A stretch of 64,000 nt of DNA from the NCBI GenBank assembly GCA_001465935.1, contig LNKV01000002.1, positions 1,922,001 through 1,986,000 of the forward strand, in the 5' to 3' direction. This document shows positions 32,945 through 45,599 of this stretch, piece by piece (the stretch's first letter is position 1; each line of letters starts with the position of its first letter). The translations under genes were made by a program, and so were the position numbers. This stretch comes from Clarireedia homoeocarpa. Lineage: Eukaryota > Ascomycota > Leotiomycetes > Helotiales > Rutstroemiaceae. The notes under the pieces are model-generated. The model was given only the letters and a program-made list of their open reading frames with translations. It was not told the origin of the DNA and did not search any database.

Positions 32945-34301
32945 GTTCGTAATTCAGAAGTAGCTAGAGAGGCCGATGATATTTATCCAATACGTATAAA
33001 GATTGATGATATAAGCTCTAGTACTTCAACAGCAAGTTTCTAAAATTCTCAGATCAATCTCCAGGATAATAGTTCAAAATGTCAAAGGTCTTTTGCTAAA
33101 TGATTTAGGGGTCATCGTTCCCAAGTGATTGAAGGCATAGCGTAAATTCTGCCATGATGTTTGATGCAACAACGTAGATTGCTCACTGGTTCAATATATG
33201 AAACTTATATATGAAATACTAGTTACTGTATCGCTCTCAATCCTGGTCTCTAAGTTTCGATTCCGTTTTGGTTATTTGTCGAGAAAATGATTGTGCAGCC
33301 TTGAAATTTGCAAATTAGTACTAGCTTTGCCCCGGGTGGGCCTTCTCTTTTGCATAGCGATACTATGAGGCTGTCCATATTTGAACCATGGGAATTGCAA
33401 GAGCTATCGAGCCAACAGGTGCTCGGTTATGTAGAAAGTGTAGATGGATTAATAGAAATATTAATAGCTTCCGCTGCTAACTTATCAGAATGACGTTATA
33501 ATGTAGCTAAGATGGAACTCTCTATCTGGTTTGAGAATTTCGTGAAGTCTTTGTAATAGACTATGAGGTACTTTTGGACGAAGTTGTAGCAGAGCTGTGA
33601 ATCTTCATACATGAAAAGTCTCTTCCGGCGGCCTGGACCCAGTTAGGTCATCTCCACCGACTTTCAATGTGATTCAGGAGTCAGAGCAATGACTGCTATA
33701 CCAGTGAAAGAGGTCACTATCCTTAGATACTTCATTCATGAAGGGTGTCTCATTACAATAGCCTGGCTTCACTCAGGAGCGTTACCCAAGAAAGCTGCAC
33801 CACAATCCCTAATTGAATCGAGAGTAGTACTTCAATACGATCACTCATATTGACACACATTCCCACTCAGTCACCAGCCCTTTGAAACATCACTCCATAT
33901 ACTGGCCATGGATTTTCGCTATTTCAAATGGTTTTTCCTGCTTGTCGGCCCACCTCATCAACGCTGCATGTCCGTGGCCAACACCTTACAGGTGGAACTC
34001 ACGTGCATGGCAATGAAAAGAATAAAGCACGTGTGTTTGGGCAGTTTTTGGAGTAATTGGAGATCCATTGTGAGAATGAGCTAATATTCTCACAGGCTGA
34101 ATGTATTGGAGCCAACCTTCCCAGTCATATATTTGGAACGACAGATACTGGGAGGTTGGGTAATAAGTGACAGCTGTCTGTGGAAACAAAACCCGTTAAA
34201 ACTTTGCGCGGTCCGGAACTTCTCTGATTGCATGAGAAGAAGATGAGGCCGTATCAAATAATAGTCGAAGGAAGAGGTTGCGGCTCAAAACTTAGGTATC
34301 C
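32945..34301. other. Intergenic region, possible gene remnant
   Basis: 1.36 kb between two convergent gene 3' ends. A short frame at 33308-33493 (+) includes LSIFEPWELQELSS, which resembles openings of fungal-specific proteins of unknown function, but downstream frames are broken. It may be a remnant. No intact gene seen. Confidence 0.35.
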
Positions 34302-35054
34302 TTATTCAGATGACTTGGGTTTCCCTGCTTCCCCAAACCCCATTGCTAGCCTCCACCACCTGTCAAGCTCCTCATCCTTCCTAACAAACGTCGTAAACTC
34401 CCCCAATGAAGAAACTTCCACTACTTCCCCTGGGGGTATATCTAATCTCCGTTGATCCACCTCTTCCGTTTTAATATGTTGGTACATTTTGTAGCGGAGT
34501 CTCTGATAGAAGATAGTTAGTCCAAGCCCAATATTCCTGTGTAAGGTTCCTGGCCTGCGAAAGAGGTACAGTAGTCGGAGGTCTAAGGGAAAGTGCGAAG
34601 AAATGACTTATTGCGATTTAGGGAGTAGAGGAATAACAAAATGTGTAAGATAAGGGGTGAAAGTGAGGTCCAGGGATTGGCAAAGTAGTAGGACAAAGAA
34701 ATTTGGCTGAAGAGTAGCGATATATTGCAGAGAGCCCGAGGGCATGGGCGTGGGCGCTACCCGGGGGATCAGTGGGAAGAGAACTGATCACTTGATCACC
34801 CCCTCCCATCACCCCTCCGTACCCCCTCACCATTCACTCAGTTCCCCCTCCACCACTCAACTTACCCTAACCCTCTCCGTCCAAGCCGCTAGATTCTCTG
34901 CCTCTCCCTCCGCCAACATAATCCCCGGCGATACCTTCCCAGTCCTCAGCAGCGCTGCGCAATCGAGTCTCTGTGCCGCCTTCTTTAAAATCGCAAACTT
35001 TTCTCGCGACGTTATGTGGTGTGTTTTGATCAGGACACGTGCTATTGGCGTCAT
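34302..35054 (-). CDS. Small two-exon hypothetical protein (possible RWDD2/Prp3 C-terminal-like fold)
   Basis: Exons 34866-35054 and 34302-34502 join in phase 0 to give 129 aa. The 363-bp intron has a GTAAGT donor, a GACTAACTA branch point and a TATCAG acceptor. The junction reads ERVRRLRYKMYQHI. The order THHITSREKFAILKKAAQRL, then GKVSPGIMLAEGE, then a WTERVRRLRYK helix, resembles the C-terminal domain shared by RWDD2 and Prp3: KRxDIxxW, GxPGVIxVEG, a helix, then Lys/Arg-rich. This is a pattern-level resemblance only. The ATG at 35054 is the only Met near the exon start, and upstream exons could exist because the frame is open to 35106. Function unknown. Confidence 0.5.
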
Positions 35055-35415
35055 ATTTGCACCACCTGCCAACACAGCGGGCGGAGAAAGTGATAGGGCG
35101 TGCTAAATATATGTGAGAAAATTGAAGAATTGGATTGAGGGCTCGGAAGCCGGTGCGATGGTTGTTCGGATGCTGGATTATGGATTGTGAAGGTAATGGT
35201 GACATTGGATGAGATAATGCCAAGAGGCTAAGGCGCCGCTTACCAGGCCACTGGAATGACTAAGCCTGAATAGTGAAGGTGGGGTGTTGATTCGGAGTGG
35301 CGCAGACGAAACCTGGAGCACTATATGAATTTATCTATCTATTTAAGAAGACTGTTTGTAAAGTAGAAACGGCGGAGGTGAAGTCTTCGGCAGACTTTTG
35401 ATATTACCAAGGGAA

Positions 35416-35452
<37 letters not shown>

Positions 35453-35677
35453 GAGCATTTATAGACGTTTAAAGATATACATCGATCCATCTAAATATAA
35501 ACTCCGGGTATATTTACCATTCCGATCCTTTCCATGCTCCTGAAATCCTGTCTTTTATGTGTTCCATGTACAATGGTATATCTATACATATCTATTAATC
35601 TCATCCGTCCGCCGTGTAACTAATCCATCTAATAATCGTACATCATTACACGCATCTATAGTCCATGACTATCCCAC
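35055..35677. other. Intergenic region with (TA)n tract
   Basis: About 620 bp upstream of the small gene and downstream of the rhodopsin-like gene. It contains a (TA)n run at 35418-35449. No gene seen, though a 5' exon of the small gene could lie at 35055-35225. Confidence 0.5.
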
Positions 35678-36971
35678 TCAAACAGCCTCACTGTATCTCA
35701 CTTCATCCTCCCTGCCACAAGGAATCATCCTCAAATTATCATCCAATTCATAAACCTCCCTGTCCATCGTCGAGTCCCTTCCTCCAGTCATGGGTCTTGG
35801 ATTCGTGGTCGTTAAAAATCCTGCATCTGACTGATGCGAGACGGGCGTTGCGCACGCCGACTCCGTCTTGCGGTGGCCGTTTGCGTAATTCTGACTACTG
35901 GAATCCTTGACATCGTCGCTGTTGAAGTCGATCATATGGAGCTTACGAAGGAGCGGACGGAATGTTGCGGCGGAAGCTGCGATTATACCCAGGCCGAGTT
36001 CGACGCTAGACGAGATAATGATAGGGGCGATTGAGTCTGTATGGTGTTAGAATTGAGACGGGATTTGGGAGATATGAATGAATAGAAAACTTACATAGAC
36101 CATCGGTGTCGCCAAACAGAGCCTCTATGTATTTTACACGGATGGCAGTAGCTATACTTGCTCTATATTCATCCCATCAGCAATCGTCTTTTGACCATTC
36201 CAGAAATGCTCTACTTACACAACCCCTAGACTCAAAATAGCCGCAACCGAAATCTTCAAACGGTAACTCATCTTAATGTTCCACAAAATCGGGATTGGCA
36301 GAAGCGCAAATACCCAATCAAAAAAGATCGTCTCAGCCAAAAGCGAATAACCAAAATTTGCCACAACATTCGGCGGTAGACAGGCGCTGGGAATGAGTGG
36401 GCTCCAGTCCGCGCGTAGTGGACATTGAATCAAGCCGGTGATGAAGGTGATGAGCGTCCATATACTAATGATTCCGATGGAGATCCAGATGAAGAATTTG
36501 TAGAAGGGTTTGGTATCGACCACACGGAGAAGTAGCAGGCCTACGCTGATTTTAAGCATCGCGGTTGTGGTCATGTAGGCGAGTGATGAAAGGCCTTGAT
36601 ACTAGATGAGAGCGGCGTCAGTTTTCCTAAATTGATGACCCGGAAGTAGAGTGGTAGGCTTTACCTTTGTAGCTTCTACTAATCTATCGAACGCAACTTC
36701 TGCATTGTGTCTGCCAATCCCAAAATGAATACCAGCCATTGCTAACCCTGCCGTCGCACTGAAAGCCAGCTAGATCCCAATCAGCCTTCTTATCCCGTAG
36801 TATTTTCATGACGAACAATCAACGTACCAGTGTGATGACAATAAAAACATCATCAGAGCCAAAAGCCTTCGTGATACAGATCCGACTATAACATCTTAAA
36901 GCGACTGTAACCCATGACAAAGCGAGAAAAACAATTAACACAGTAAGAATTTCTACCTGTCGTTCATTCAT
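35678..36971 (-). CDS. Fungal rhodopsin-domain integral membrane protein
   Basis: Exons 36828-36971, 36665-36769, 36219-36601, 36095-36162 and 35678-36036 join in frame to 352 aa. Seven hydrophobic segments are visible. They start with ILTVLIVFLALSWVTVALRCYSR, followed by the family signature KAFGSDDVFIV. Later ones are FFIWISIGIISIWTLITFITG and WNIKMSYRLKISVAAILSLGV, and the last is ISSSVELGLGIIAASAATFRPLL. This is the large fungal 'rhodopsin domain' (PTH11-neighbour) family of plasma-membrane proteins; ligands are mostly unknown. The C-terminal tail is Ser/Asp/Glu-rich and cytosolic. The ATG at 36971 is chosen because the further-open upstream frame has no ATG. Confidence 0.85.
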
Positions 36972-38704
36972 GATATATCTCTTCTCTCTCGCACCGTCAT
37001 TGTCCGTCTGACCCAAAAAGGAAAAATATTTCTCTTTGGGCTTTCCCTTGATATTTCAAGTGGGGGATGCAGGAAAAATCCTCTGATGTAATGTGGAGGT
37101 GGATACGATGATTTGCAATTAGGAGATGAACTGAACCGTTCGGTCCATTCCGCAAACAAGCACACCCTGAGAAGACGTGGCAGGTCAAGTGGAGCAAGTG
37201 CAGAACCAAATGAGACCCGTGGGAAATGAGAGAGAGTGGGTTAGTAGATCGCAATCAAGGAAGATCAAGGTCGGATAGGATTGTTTTTAAGACTTCAATA
37301 GTAATGAAAACAGACTTTGGAATACAAACCCAAGGGGTTCTCCGGAAGTAGTCCGCAATCCGCTCAACGAACTTCTTCCATTTGCGGTATCATCTCCCTT
37401 ATCTGTCTCTGTCTCTGTCTCTGTCTCTGTCTCTGTCTCTTCCACGTACACAAACGCACAAATAAGGCTGCCAACCTTGAGTAAATCGCTGTAGGTTAAA
37501 GTTTGACACTGTGATTAGTGGAGGTTCACAGGCACACAGGACGTAGGTGGGTGCGAGCCTCCTGAACTGAAGCTCAAACGGGTGTAGGCGCGCGGTGTAA
37601 CTATCGATTATACAGTTAACAATGGAGCTGGTAGACTGAATACACAAGGAAACTCCATGATACCTACGATATTTTTGATCGCCCATGCCTACTAAGGGCT
37701 CGGGCTGATGTGGAACCAAATACAAGCCTAAATCGGCACTTCTCTAGAAGTGGCGTCACTTTTGGAGCTTTCACAGCTCGGGCCGAGATTTGTCTTACCT
37801 CCACATGGCAAATATACGTCCGTACCGAGTATCGTACGTTTTAATAGGACTCAGGTACAAAATTGCGGATCTATATCTTCTATTGAAGTCCCTCCGCAAA
37901 GGAATCCAAATGTCGCAATGACCACTCAAATATCAAAGATCCTGGGCTGTAAACGGGTACCAAGCTTCAGGAACAGACACCGCTGCTCTTGATGCTCGTA
38001 TCACCTGCTGTAAACAGCTTCTTAAAACCTTCAATCGAAACCTGTCCGTGCACGCGCAAGCCGAAAGTGAGGATGAGAGACAAAACTACATGAATATTTA
38101 TCCACTGCAAGCCCCTGACTCGCCGAACCTTCATTGCCCATGTTTTGTTTGTTTGCTGATGGGGCACCCAAGACCATTCAGTGGGTGATCGACCTATCCA
38201 AGCTTCGATATTCAATCAAAATATATAATTTGAGATCCTTATTCTGGCAACTGTATATATGGATTCTCAATATCCCGATTGTACTTGAAGAACCAGATAT
38301 ACAAGCAGCGTATTATAAGGTGGATAAATCTAGAATCAGAAATCCGAAGTTGGTAGAATAGTTAGTGAACCTACTGGTGCTGCGAACTCGGTTTTGTTGT
38401 CCATCTAACTATTAATACTAATTCTTTATTGATAATATACAGCCAGACTAGTAGTGCCTGATGAGAGCCATTTTGGACACACTAGAGCAAAGGCCTCTTT
38501 GCTTGGGCCAAATAATCATGTAATCATATACCGCGCCCACCAGGGAAGCCCATCGAATAAAGTGTCGAGATAACGCAATTAAGCAAGCAACACGCAAAGG
38601 GACGTTCAGGTATCTTGGATAAAATATTTACCCCCAGCCAATGCGCACCATTCAAACAAGCAAACGCCATCCGTCAACCGAGCCGTCACGCGCCATAGGT
38701 AGAA
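36972..38704. other. Intergenic region with (CTGTCT)n
   Basis: 1.7 kb upstream of the rhodopsin-like gene and downstream of SCC2. It contains (CTGTCT)n at about 37403-37440. An 80-codon plus-strand frame at 37750-37992 has no recognisable feature. No gene supported. Confidence 0.55.
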
Positions 38705-41700
38705 CTATAACTCAATCCCACTCAAATCATCACCATTCACCTCAACGCCTCCCTTTTTGCCAGATGCTTTCGGTCTACTACGACCCCGCGAGACGGACCC
38801 TGATCTAGCTCTCTTCTTTCTTCCACCAGGCGTATTGCCACTACTCTTTCTCTTCCGACCCCTTCCACTACCATTTGGTGGACCAGGAGTGCCATCCTCA
38901 TCATCGCTAGGCGTGCTAGGACGAGCGCGAGTATCAACCTCATCGTGCTCAGCCGAAATCTTGAAATCGTGATCTACATTCAGTAATTCAACGAATGCAC
39001 GACACTGGCTTTCCATCTTCTCCTCCGAATCATAACTTGTCATTCTGGAACAAACTTCGCTCCAGAACTTGTCACCGGTGACACCTTGAACCTTGGTGGG
39101 TGCTCGGCTAAGATCTTTAGTTGCACCTTTAAGTTTTCCTTCCCGGTTCATCAAACCATATTGCCGGCGAAGATATGTTCGGGCCTCCCAGAGGTTTGTA
39201 AGCATGATAGATATGGCCATCAATTGCTGTAGACGCAAAGGGTCTGTTGGAGGTTTGGTGGGAACAGAAAGGCCGTTCTCATCCATCTGGGATGGTTGGT
39301 CAAGACTGACATGAAATACCTCGGTCTCAATTGCATGAGCAATGCCAGTGCCAGTTCCCGCTACTAGCTTCTCCATAGTTACAATAGTTGACAGCAATTC
39401 ATCCACGGTCTGGTATTCAAAGAACGCTAAGTTCTCGATCACGAATTGCGAGAAGTCCAGATGAAGCGGTAGATCCTCGATCGTATCAAGCTTAGCAGGA
39501 TCAAAATCTATCCGAGAACACAGACTATCAAAAAATCTCTTTCGATTTTTGACTTTGCTGATTTTCAGAACGTCGATCATCATATAAAGTTTCGAGGTGA
39601 AAGGGTTCAATGTAGCACCGTGAGTATCCTTGACCACGTCTCGTTGATAAACATAAGCGGCTTGAACTGCGCGCATGTACTCCTTTTCAAGAATAGTTTC
39701 ATGTTTCTCGTGAAGTGCTTTATGCTCGCGGAATGCAATCTCGGCAATCTTAGGGGTAGGCGAAGTCTCGAGCGCAATCAGGGTGCAAGCAGTTTCCTTA
39801 GGGTGAACAAGACCTTGCCTGTTGATACTAGCGACCACCTCTGCCGCAAGAAGTGCTTCCTTGTCCTGGCTACTGAGAGCTATACGTGCGATCTCTTTCA
39901 AGAACCGCTGAGCAATATCCAAAGCAACACCATCACCTTGGCTACCGCCCATGACTCCCAGCTTCGCTGTTGAATCAGTACCAGTTCCAACAGAACCGTC
40001 CGTGCCCTCCTCGGAACGCTTCTCCTCGATAGCCAAATATTCTTTGAAAGCTCTCAAGATAATTACCTCCAATTCAAGGTTCTGTTCATTGAATACTTGA
40101 AGGAAAGTGGTGTAGACATTTGCTGCGGAGAAATTCTTCGGCCAAGATTGACAGACCATGCCCATTGCGTCTAGAGCATATTTTCTCACTTCCAGTGGTT
40201 GATTTGGAGTTGCAAAGGGTGCGAAGGTATCCACCATCAGCTTCGAAACGGATGTACCTTTCATTGCAGGGAATTCCTTCTCTTTGAATGTCTGATGCTG
40301 AGGATCGAGATTGCAATGCTTGCCACACATTCCTGAAATCAGGAGAAGTTTTGTCAGTTTTTTGACCAGGTCTGCCTTACCGGGATCGTTGAGATTGACA
40401 TTCTTCATCTTGTGAATACCAGACAAACTGGATAATACTATTCGGGTTAAATTGTGATAGTCGTTGAGTGTGGTGCTGATAATCCATAAACATGCCATTA
40501 AATCATCCAAGATAGACCGGGGGCTTCGCGCAACTGTCGGCAATAAGTCTTTTCTGATAGCTGTGAGAAAGCCGTGCTGCACCTTCGGCAAATTCGGTAG
40601 TACGTGCCGAAAAATGACGACAACAGAACGGTAAATGGCAGCCTCTTCTCCGGTACCCACATTAGATACATATGGTTGTAGTAATTGAATTTGATCCGCG
40701 GTGAATAAATTGGGGTCTGATTTCGCAAAAATGGTAAGCACATCCAATGCATCTTTGGCCTTTGGTGCATCCGAATCCTCGGAAGATGGGTTATCGATGA
40801 TTGTCTCGAACATAGCAGCGACGAGTGCCTTGCAAACCTTAAAGTTGGCATCGGGATACTTCGCCTTCTGTGAAAGCATGTTTTGTATGACTTTGTCCAA
40901 CACAGTTGAGACACCGTTTTGTCGTTGGGCTGTCTTGATGATGAGAGCAACATGATCTGAGATTGCCAACTTAGATTGAACAGTATTTTCTTCAGCTGTT
41001 GCGGCTTTGTAGAATGGGAGCATCCACACCTCCTCTATAGTCGAGCGGGCTAATTCTTGGACTCCGTCGTCGAGATCAGTAACTCGATGCAACACCGCAT
41101 CCGCGATTACGCTTCGAACTTCCTTGTTTGAATTATTAAGGTAAATATCTTTCAACAGTTTCAAAGCCCGCTTGCGTACGGAAGCACCGCTATCGGTGAC
41201 ACGTTGAAGAATACTGGGCGTCATCTCAACTTCGAAGGCTGGTCTTAGCCCGATGCATTTGCCGATAAGTCCAAGAGCGGAATCTCGAACCTGAGGAGAA
41301 GGATCGTTGGAGCATCTTAAAATCATCTGTTTCACTGCTGGCTCCCGGTCGAGGATACTGGGATCAGTTTCCAGAACTTGGTTGACACTTCTCAAGCTCT
41401 TGGTACGAACCGTAGCCTGCTCACTAGCCATAGACCCCAATAAGATAGTGAGAACGCGTCCGAAAGATCCACAGAACTGCGAGTGTAGCAATGTCAGTGA
41501 ATAGGCTAGACGCGCATGACTAGGCATAACGGCACCAAAACCATGCTCAGTAGAGAACCAGCGCTTGTCAGAAATCATCATTCTGAGTCGGTAGGCTATT
41601 CTGCCATAATTTTGCTCAATCTTTTCGACATCTGGGTCACTGTCATCGATTTGATCGTATGACTGGCAGACCTTTGCAGCCCATTCGGCAACCAGAAAGG

Positions 41701-44520
41701 CAAGACCACTTGCCAGTTGGGGGTCGGATTGACATCGATTTTCCATGTAATCCAGGGACATGTGGAAGGGGCCTTTCCAGCTGACAAGTTCATGAACATT
41801 TCCCCTATTTTCTAGTGTCTCTTCCGTCATCCTAGACAGAGCTTGACCCATAGGATCATCGCGATATTCGAGGGCTGCAGCAGACTTTCGAACATGAGAG
41901 TTCAACTCGGAGATGGCAGCACCCATGGATCCAAGTAAATCGAGAGCCATGTTTTTAGCAGGCGCAGCAGTTTTGTCACCCTCGGCCAATTGTACCATCT
42001 TGAACAAGAACAGTCGTAGAAGTAACTCGGCAGCTGGCCAATCGGTAGAATTTAAACAAGTGATAAAATCCTCGACGAACAGGTCAAGAAGATTACGATA
42101 AGGCGTGTCACCACTCTTTGTGGACTTAATCGCTCTGCCAATGATGAAATTGACAACATAAGTTGCATTCGACCTCGCACTCTCCAGTAAAGGTGAAACA
42201 CATTCTCTGAGCTCCTGAATTGCTGTGACATTTTGCTGAACTGCGCGACTCTCTGTATCATAACGTGCACGACCGTTGTCATCTGTATTTCCATTGGTTT
42301 GAACATCAGGATCATCATCTCCGGTGAGAGCGTCAGCAGCCTTCCGTCTTCGCTTTTCTTTTGAATCATCCGTCTTGCTCGCACTCGTTTGAATCAGTTT
42401 CATGATCAGAGCAGAAACAAGTTGAATGCTTCCACCTTCGGCCAATTTGAATTGACGAGCACTTTGTTTCGTGACTGGAAGTTTTTCTAGTGATGTGAGA
42501 ATCTCGTTGAATATTTCAGACCTCTGATCAGGATTGTTGAAGAAAATCTGGGCAAGCACATCCATTGCTACGACTCGCAAGGTGTCGAACTTCGCAATGC
42601 CTAATACAGAGTCTTTTTCCGCGTGGGCATTTTCGACGAAGATTAGCGTCGAAGTAACAAATTCAAGACTATTAATAACAGTTTCTGAAAGCTCAATGTT
42701 GGCTACAAGAGTTGCCATAAGTGATAAGAGACGTCGGCATTGCCCGAGTAGATTAAGAACAACCTTCTTCTGCGCGGAGAGTAGTTTAAACAGGGCTGAT
42801 GTCGATCCAGTACTGCGTAATTCCACGATGGGAACTATGAAACAATCCATAATGTTCTTGAATGCATTTAAAGCTGACTGTATCACATCCTCAGAATAGA
42901 GTTGCTTTTCTTCACGACCACCTGACATGAGTCTCAATGAAGTACGAGCGGACTTCAAACCCAGCTCGGCCTGCGGTATGTGGTTGAACAGGGCCTCAAC
43001 TTCTGCTTCTCCCATCTCCTCATCAATCTTGAGTTCAAGTGTTTCAGCCTCCTTTGAAGAAGCCTCGGATAGTTTTTGTAAGCGAAGGAGATTTTCCAAA
43101 GGCACTTGCCTGTACCTGTCAAGTTCTATGACCTTGCTCAGCAGGGCATCGATTTTGGTTTGTGCCGCAGCGGAAAGACCGACACCATCATCCGTGGATA
43201 TGAAGTAGTTGTGACCCGTCAAGTCCGTGCCCGGCTGAATTTGATTTTCGATTTCAAAGAGATCTTGGAGATATTCTCGTAAATTTCGAATAGCAGCATC
43301 AGCCTTTTCCCTTTGATCTAGTACCCCTGAGACATTTTCCTCAAAATCATCCTGTTTTCTTGTTCGCCAAGCGGCTTGGAGAGAATCCGGTGAATCTGGT
43401 AAATCTGCAACCACTTCGTATTCTTCTGAGCGCAGCGTAGGTGGTGGAATAACAACTGCCAGAGTGAGATTTGATGAGGACGGCGGAACGCTTGGCTTAT
43501 TATGTGGAGTCTCGGGGGTTTTTGCTTGGGGTAAAGGAATTGGCTGCGGAGGTGGGAGAATGGGATTCTGCGGTTGCCGAAGTTGGGGCACAACCACTGA
43601 AATTGATTTCAAAGATTTTTCGGGCTTAATGATCGGAACTGGGGTTGAAGTTAGATTGTGTGACTGTTGGATAGGCGATTTTATAGATGGAGCAGGAATA
43701 ACGACAGCAATTTGTGACTTCGGTTGAACCTGTGAAGACTTTGGTGTGACGATTTCCGCAGTCGGTTTTGTAGTTGTAGCTTCTGGAAAGACAGTGGCAT
43801 TGGAATTATACGCATGTTGGTTCATTTGAGCGTGAGTGCTGGATGATTTTCTTGGCTTCGTTTGTGAATTTGCCTTGTGCTGGGAAATCTTTTGTCTCAT
43901 CGTCGACGCATTTGAGACTTCTGGTGTCTGGTATTCCACGGCAGTTGAATCGTAAAGCATCTTTGCAAATGGAGAGAGGGACAGCCTCAACGGAGCTGTT
44001 TCGGAACGGGAACTGATTTTGGGCCCAACCTTGAAGTTGCTTTTCCACGTCAGTTGAGATCAAAGCATGTCGGAGTTTCAAACTTGCTATTTTATATGCT
44101 CTTCTGGTCTCAGCAATTGCTGTAGATCTTTGAGTGTTCGTTCCAGTCGTTGAGGTGTTTGATATGTATTTGTCGCATCAATGTTCAAACTTTCGAGACT
44201 CTGTCTGCCATGTTCAAGTTCTGCGGCAGTTGGGAATATTGGGACAGAAGAACGAAGGCCTATAGAGGGCAAAGGTATAATGTCTGCAAATTTTATGTGG
44301 TTAGTTGGCTCGAATGATCAAGCAGTTGAATTTTGAGAGCAGGAGTGAAGCCATTACCAGAATTGAAAGGAACGACAGAAGAGAAAGGTGAATAAGGAAG
44401 TGCTTCGTCGACGGTGAATGGAGCCCTCCTCATGGGCCGATTGTCCCTAGGATTTGACGCGCTACTCGGCGCATTATGGCGATTTTGATATCCATATCCA
44501 TATCCGTTCGGGGCAGCCAT
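38705..44520 (-). CDS. scc2: Cohesin loader subunit SCC2/Mis4 (NIPBL homologue)
   Basis: Scc2 loads cohesin onto chromatin together with Scc4. The spliced protein is 1897 aa from exons 44358-44520, 44088-44283 and 38705-44039. The N terminus is disordered (Asn/Gly/Tyr-rich, then Pro/Lys-rich), as expected for the Scc4-binding part. LSPFAKMLYD is a conserved early block. From about residue 350 the protein is a long HEAT-repeat solenoid, including KSLRSVNQVLETDPSIL, MILRCSNDPSPQVRDSALG and SGASVRKRALKLLKDIY in a row. The C terminus is a basic nuclear-localisation region (GRKRKSSGNTPGGRKKRARS). The second intron, 44040-44087, must be GC-AG (GCAAGT...AAAAG). No GT donor can bridge the stop after EEHIK, whereas GC-AG gives IKYNFKVGPKI. 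It diverges from RPA12. Confidence 0.93.
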
Positions 44521-44916
44521 GATGGGATAGAAGGTATCGTTCGGCCGCGAGATCGAGGGCTGGCATAAGATGCGCCTGGGACTCTTCTAAAGATTTTCAA
44601 TGTGCTGGCGCAAGCATATTGTATAATCTACAATGGTTAAAAGACGCCGGAATCCTCATCGACCCGAAGCATATTTCTCTTTTTTGATTGTTTGCTCGAA
44701 TTTCCACTTCACCTTTATTTAGACATACCTGGTAGAACTAATGATGATTAGCTGCAGCTGCAGCCTTGCGCTACCACCGGATTATCCCACGGGTCCGTGG
44801 ATCTGTGGCTAGCGCGCCTTTTCCTTCTCTGCCTTGCATCCAAAAATTATTTTTTGAGGAACATTACCAAGAACTTCTAATCCACCAAGCAGAGGAAAAG
44901 ATACATCAACCTCAAA
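44521..44916. promoter_or_regulatory. SCC2-RPA12 bidirectional promoter with PAC/RRPE-like motifs
   Basis: 396 bp separate the two divergent starts. CTCATCG at 44655-44661 is the reverse complement of CGATGAG, the core of the PAC box (GCGATGAG), which yeast RNA polymerase I/III and ribosome-biogenesis genes carry. An A5TTAT6-like stretch at 44841-44856 resembles the partner RRPE box. One base of the PAC consensus is missing. RPA12, a Pol I subunit, is the expected target. Confidence 0.35.
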
Positions 44917-45397
44917 ATGTCCGCCGTCGGTTCCTTGGTTTTCTGCACAGATTGTGGTAACTTGTTAGAGAGTTCCACAGGAAACAAGAACAGTATATTG
45001 GTATGCGAATGCTGCGGCGCAGAGAATAAAGGTTTGTTGCAATGTTTTGTCCAAAATGTTCATAGGCGCATTTCGCTGATTGCGGCCGTCTATGTAGATA
45101 CTGCCTCGAAGACTATCATAACAACAACGAAGCCTGCATCGTTTCCTTCTCTGTTGAGACAAAAGAGATCCATGTTGCAAACCGTGGAGAAGAGTGATTT
45201 CGAAAATCAAGCCATGAGTAAAACGGATTGTCCAGAATGTGGAGCAAAGGAAGTCAGGTTTACTGCTGTGCAATTGAGAAGTGCAGATGAAGGAAGTACC
45301 ATTTTTTACCATTGTACTTGCGGAAACAGGTAATTTTACTGATCCTGAAAACCAATTACTCGGAGCTGACGCTTGTAGGTGGACTGAAAACAATTGA
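44917..45397 (+). CDS. rpa12: RNA polymerase I subunit RPA12 (A12.2)
   Basis: A12.2 is the small zinc-ribbon subunit of RNA polymerase I, needed for transcript cleavage and termination on rDNA. The spliced protein is 121 aa from exons 44917-45031, 45098-45329 and a 19-bp last exon 45379-45397. The N-terminal zinc ribbon shows FCTDCGNLL and CECCGAEN. The C-terminal, TFIIS-like ribbon shows CPECGAKEVRF and the acidic catalytic loop QLRSADEGSTIFYHCTCGNRW. The end (RWTENN) is family-typical and confirms the tiny last exon. Length equals the usual 120-125 aa. It converges on LIA1 with 202 bp between the stops. Confidence 0.96.
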
Positions 45398-45599
45398 GCT
45401 ATTGGGATATTTTGCATGCCAAGAACGAGACACGGACATAGAGAACAGGTCTTTCACGAATCACGAATTGTATATCACTAGGCGCAAAGGGATGCTGTTG
45501 ATACAAGAATTTATTTTAGTGGCCCAAGCACTTTGGCACCAGCAACGTATCTAAAGGGACATACATTTGATTTTTTTTTTCTTCTTTTGCGCGAATACC

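Noticed and set aside
33308..33800. FEPWELQELSS-containing fragment, perhaps a decayed fungal-specific gene
   Set aside because: Only one short block is suggestive and the rest is broken, so evidence is too thin for a pseudogene call.
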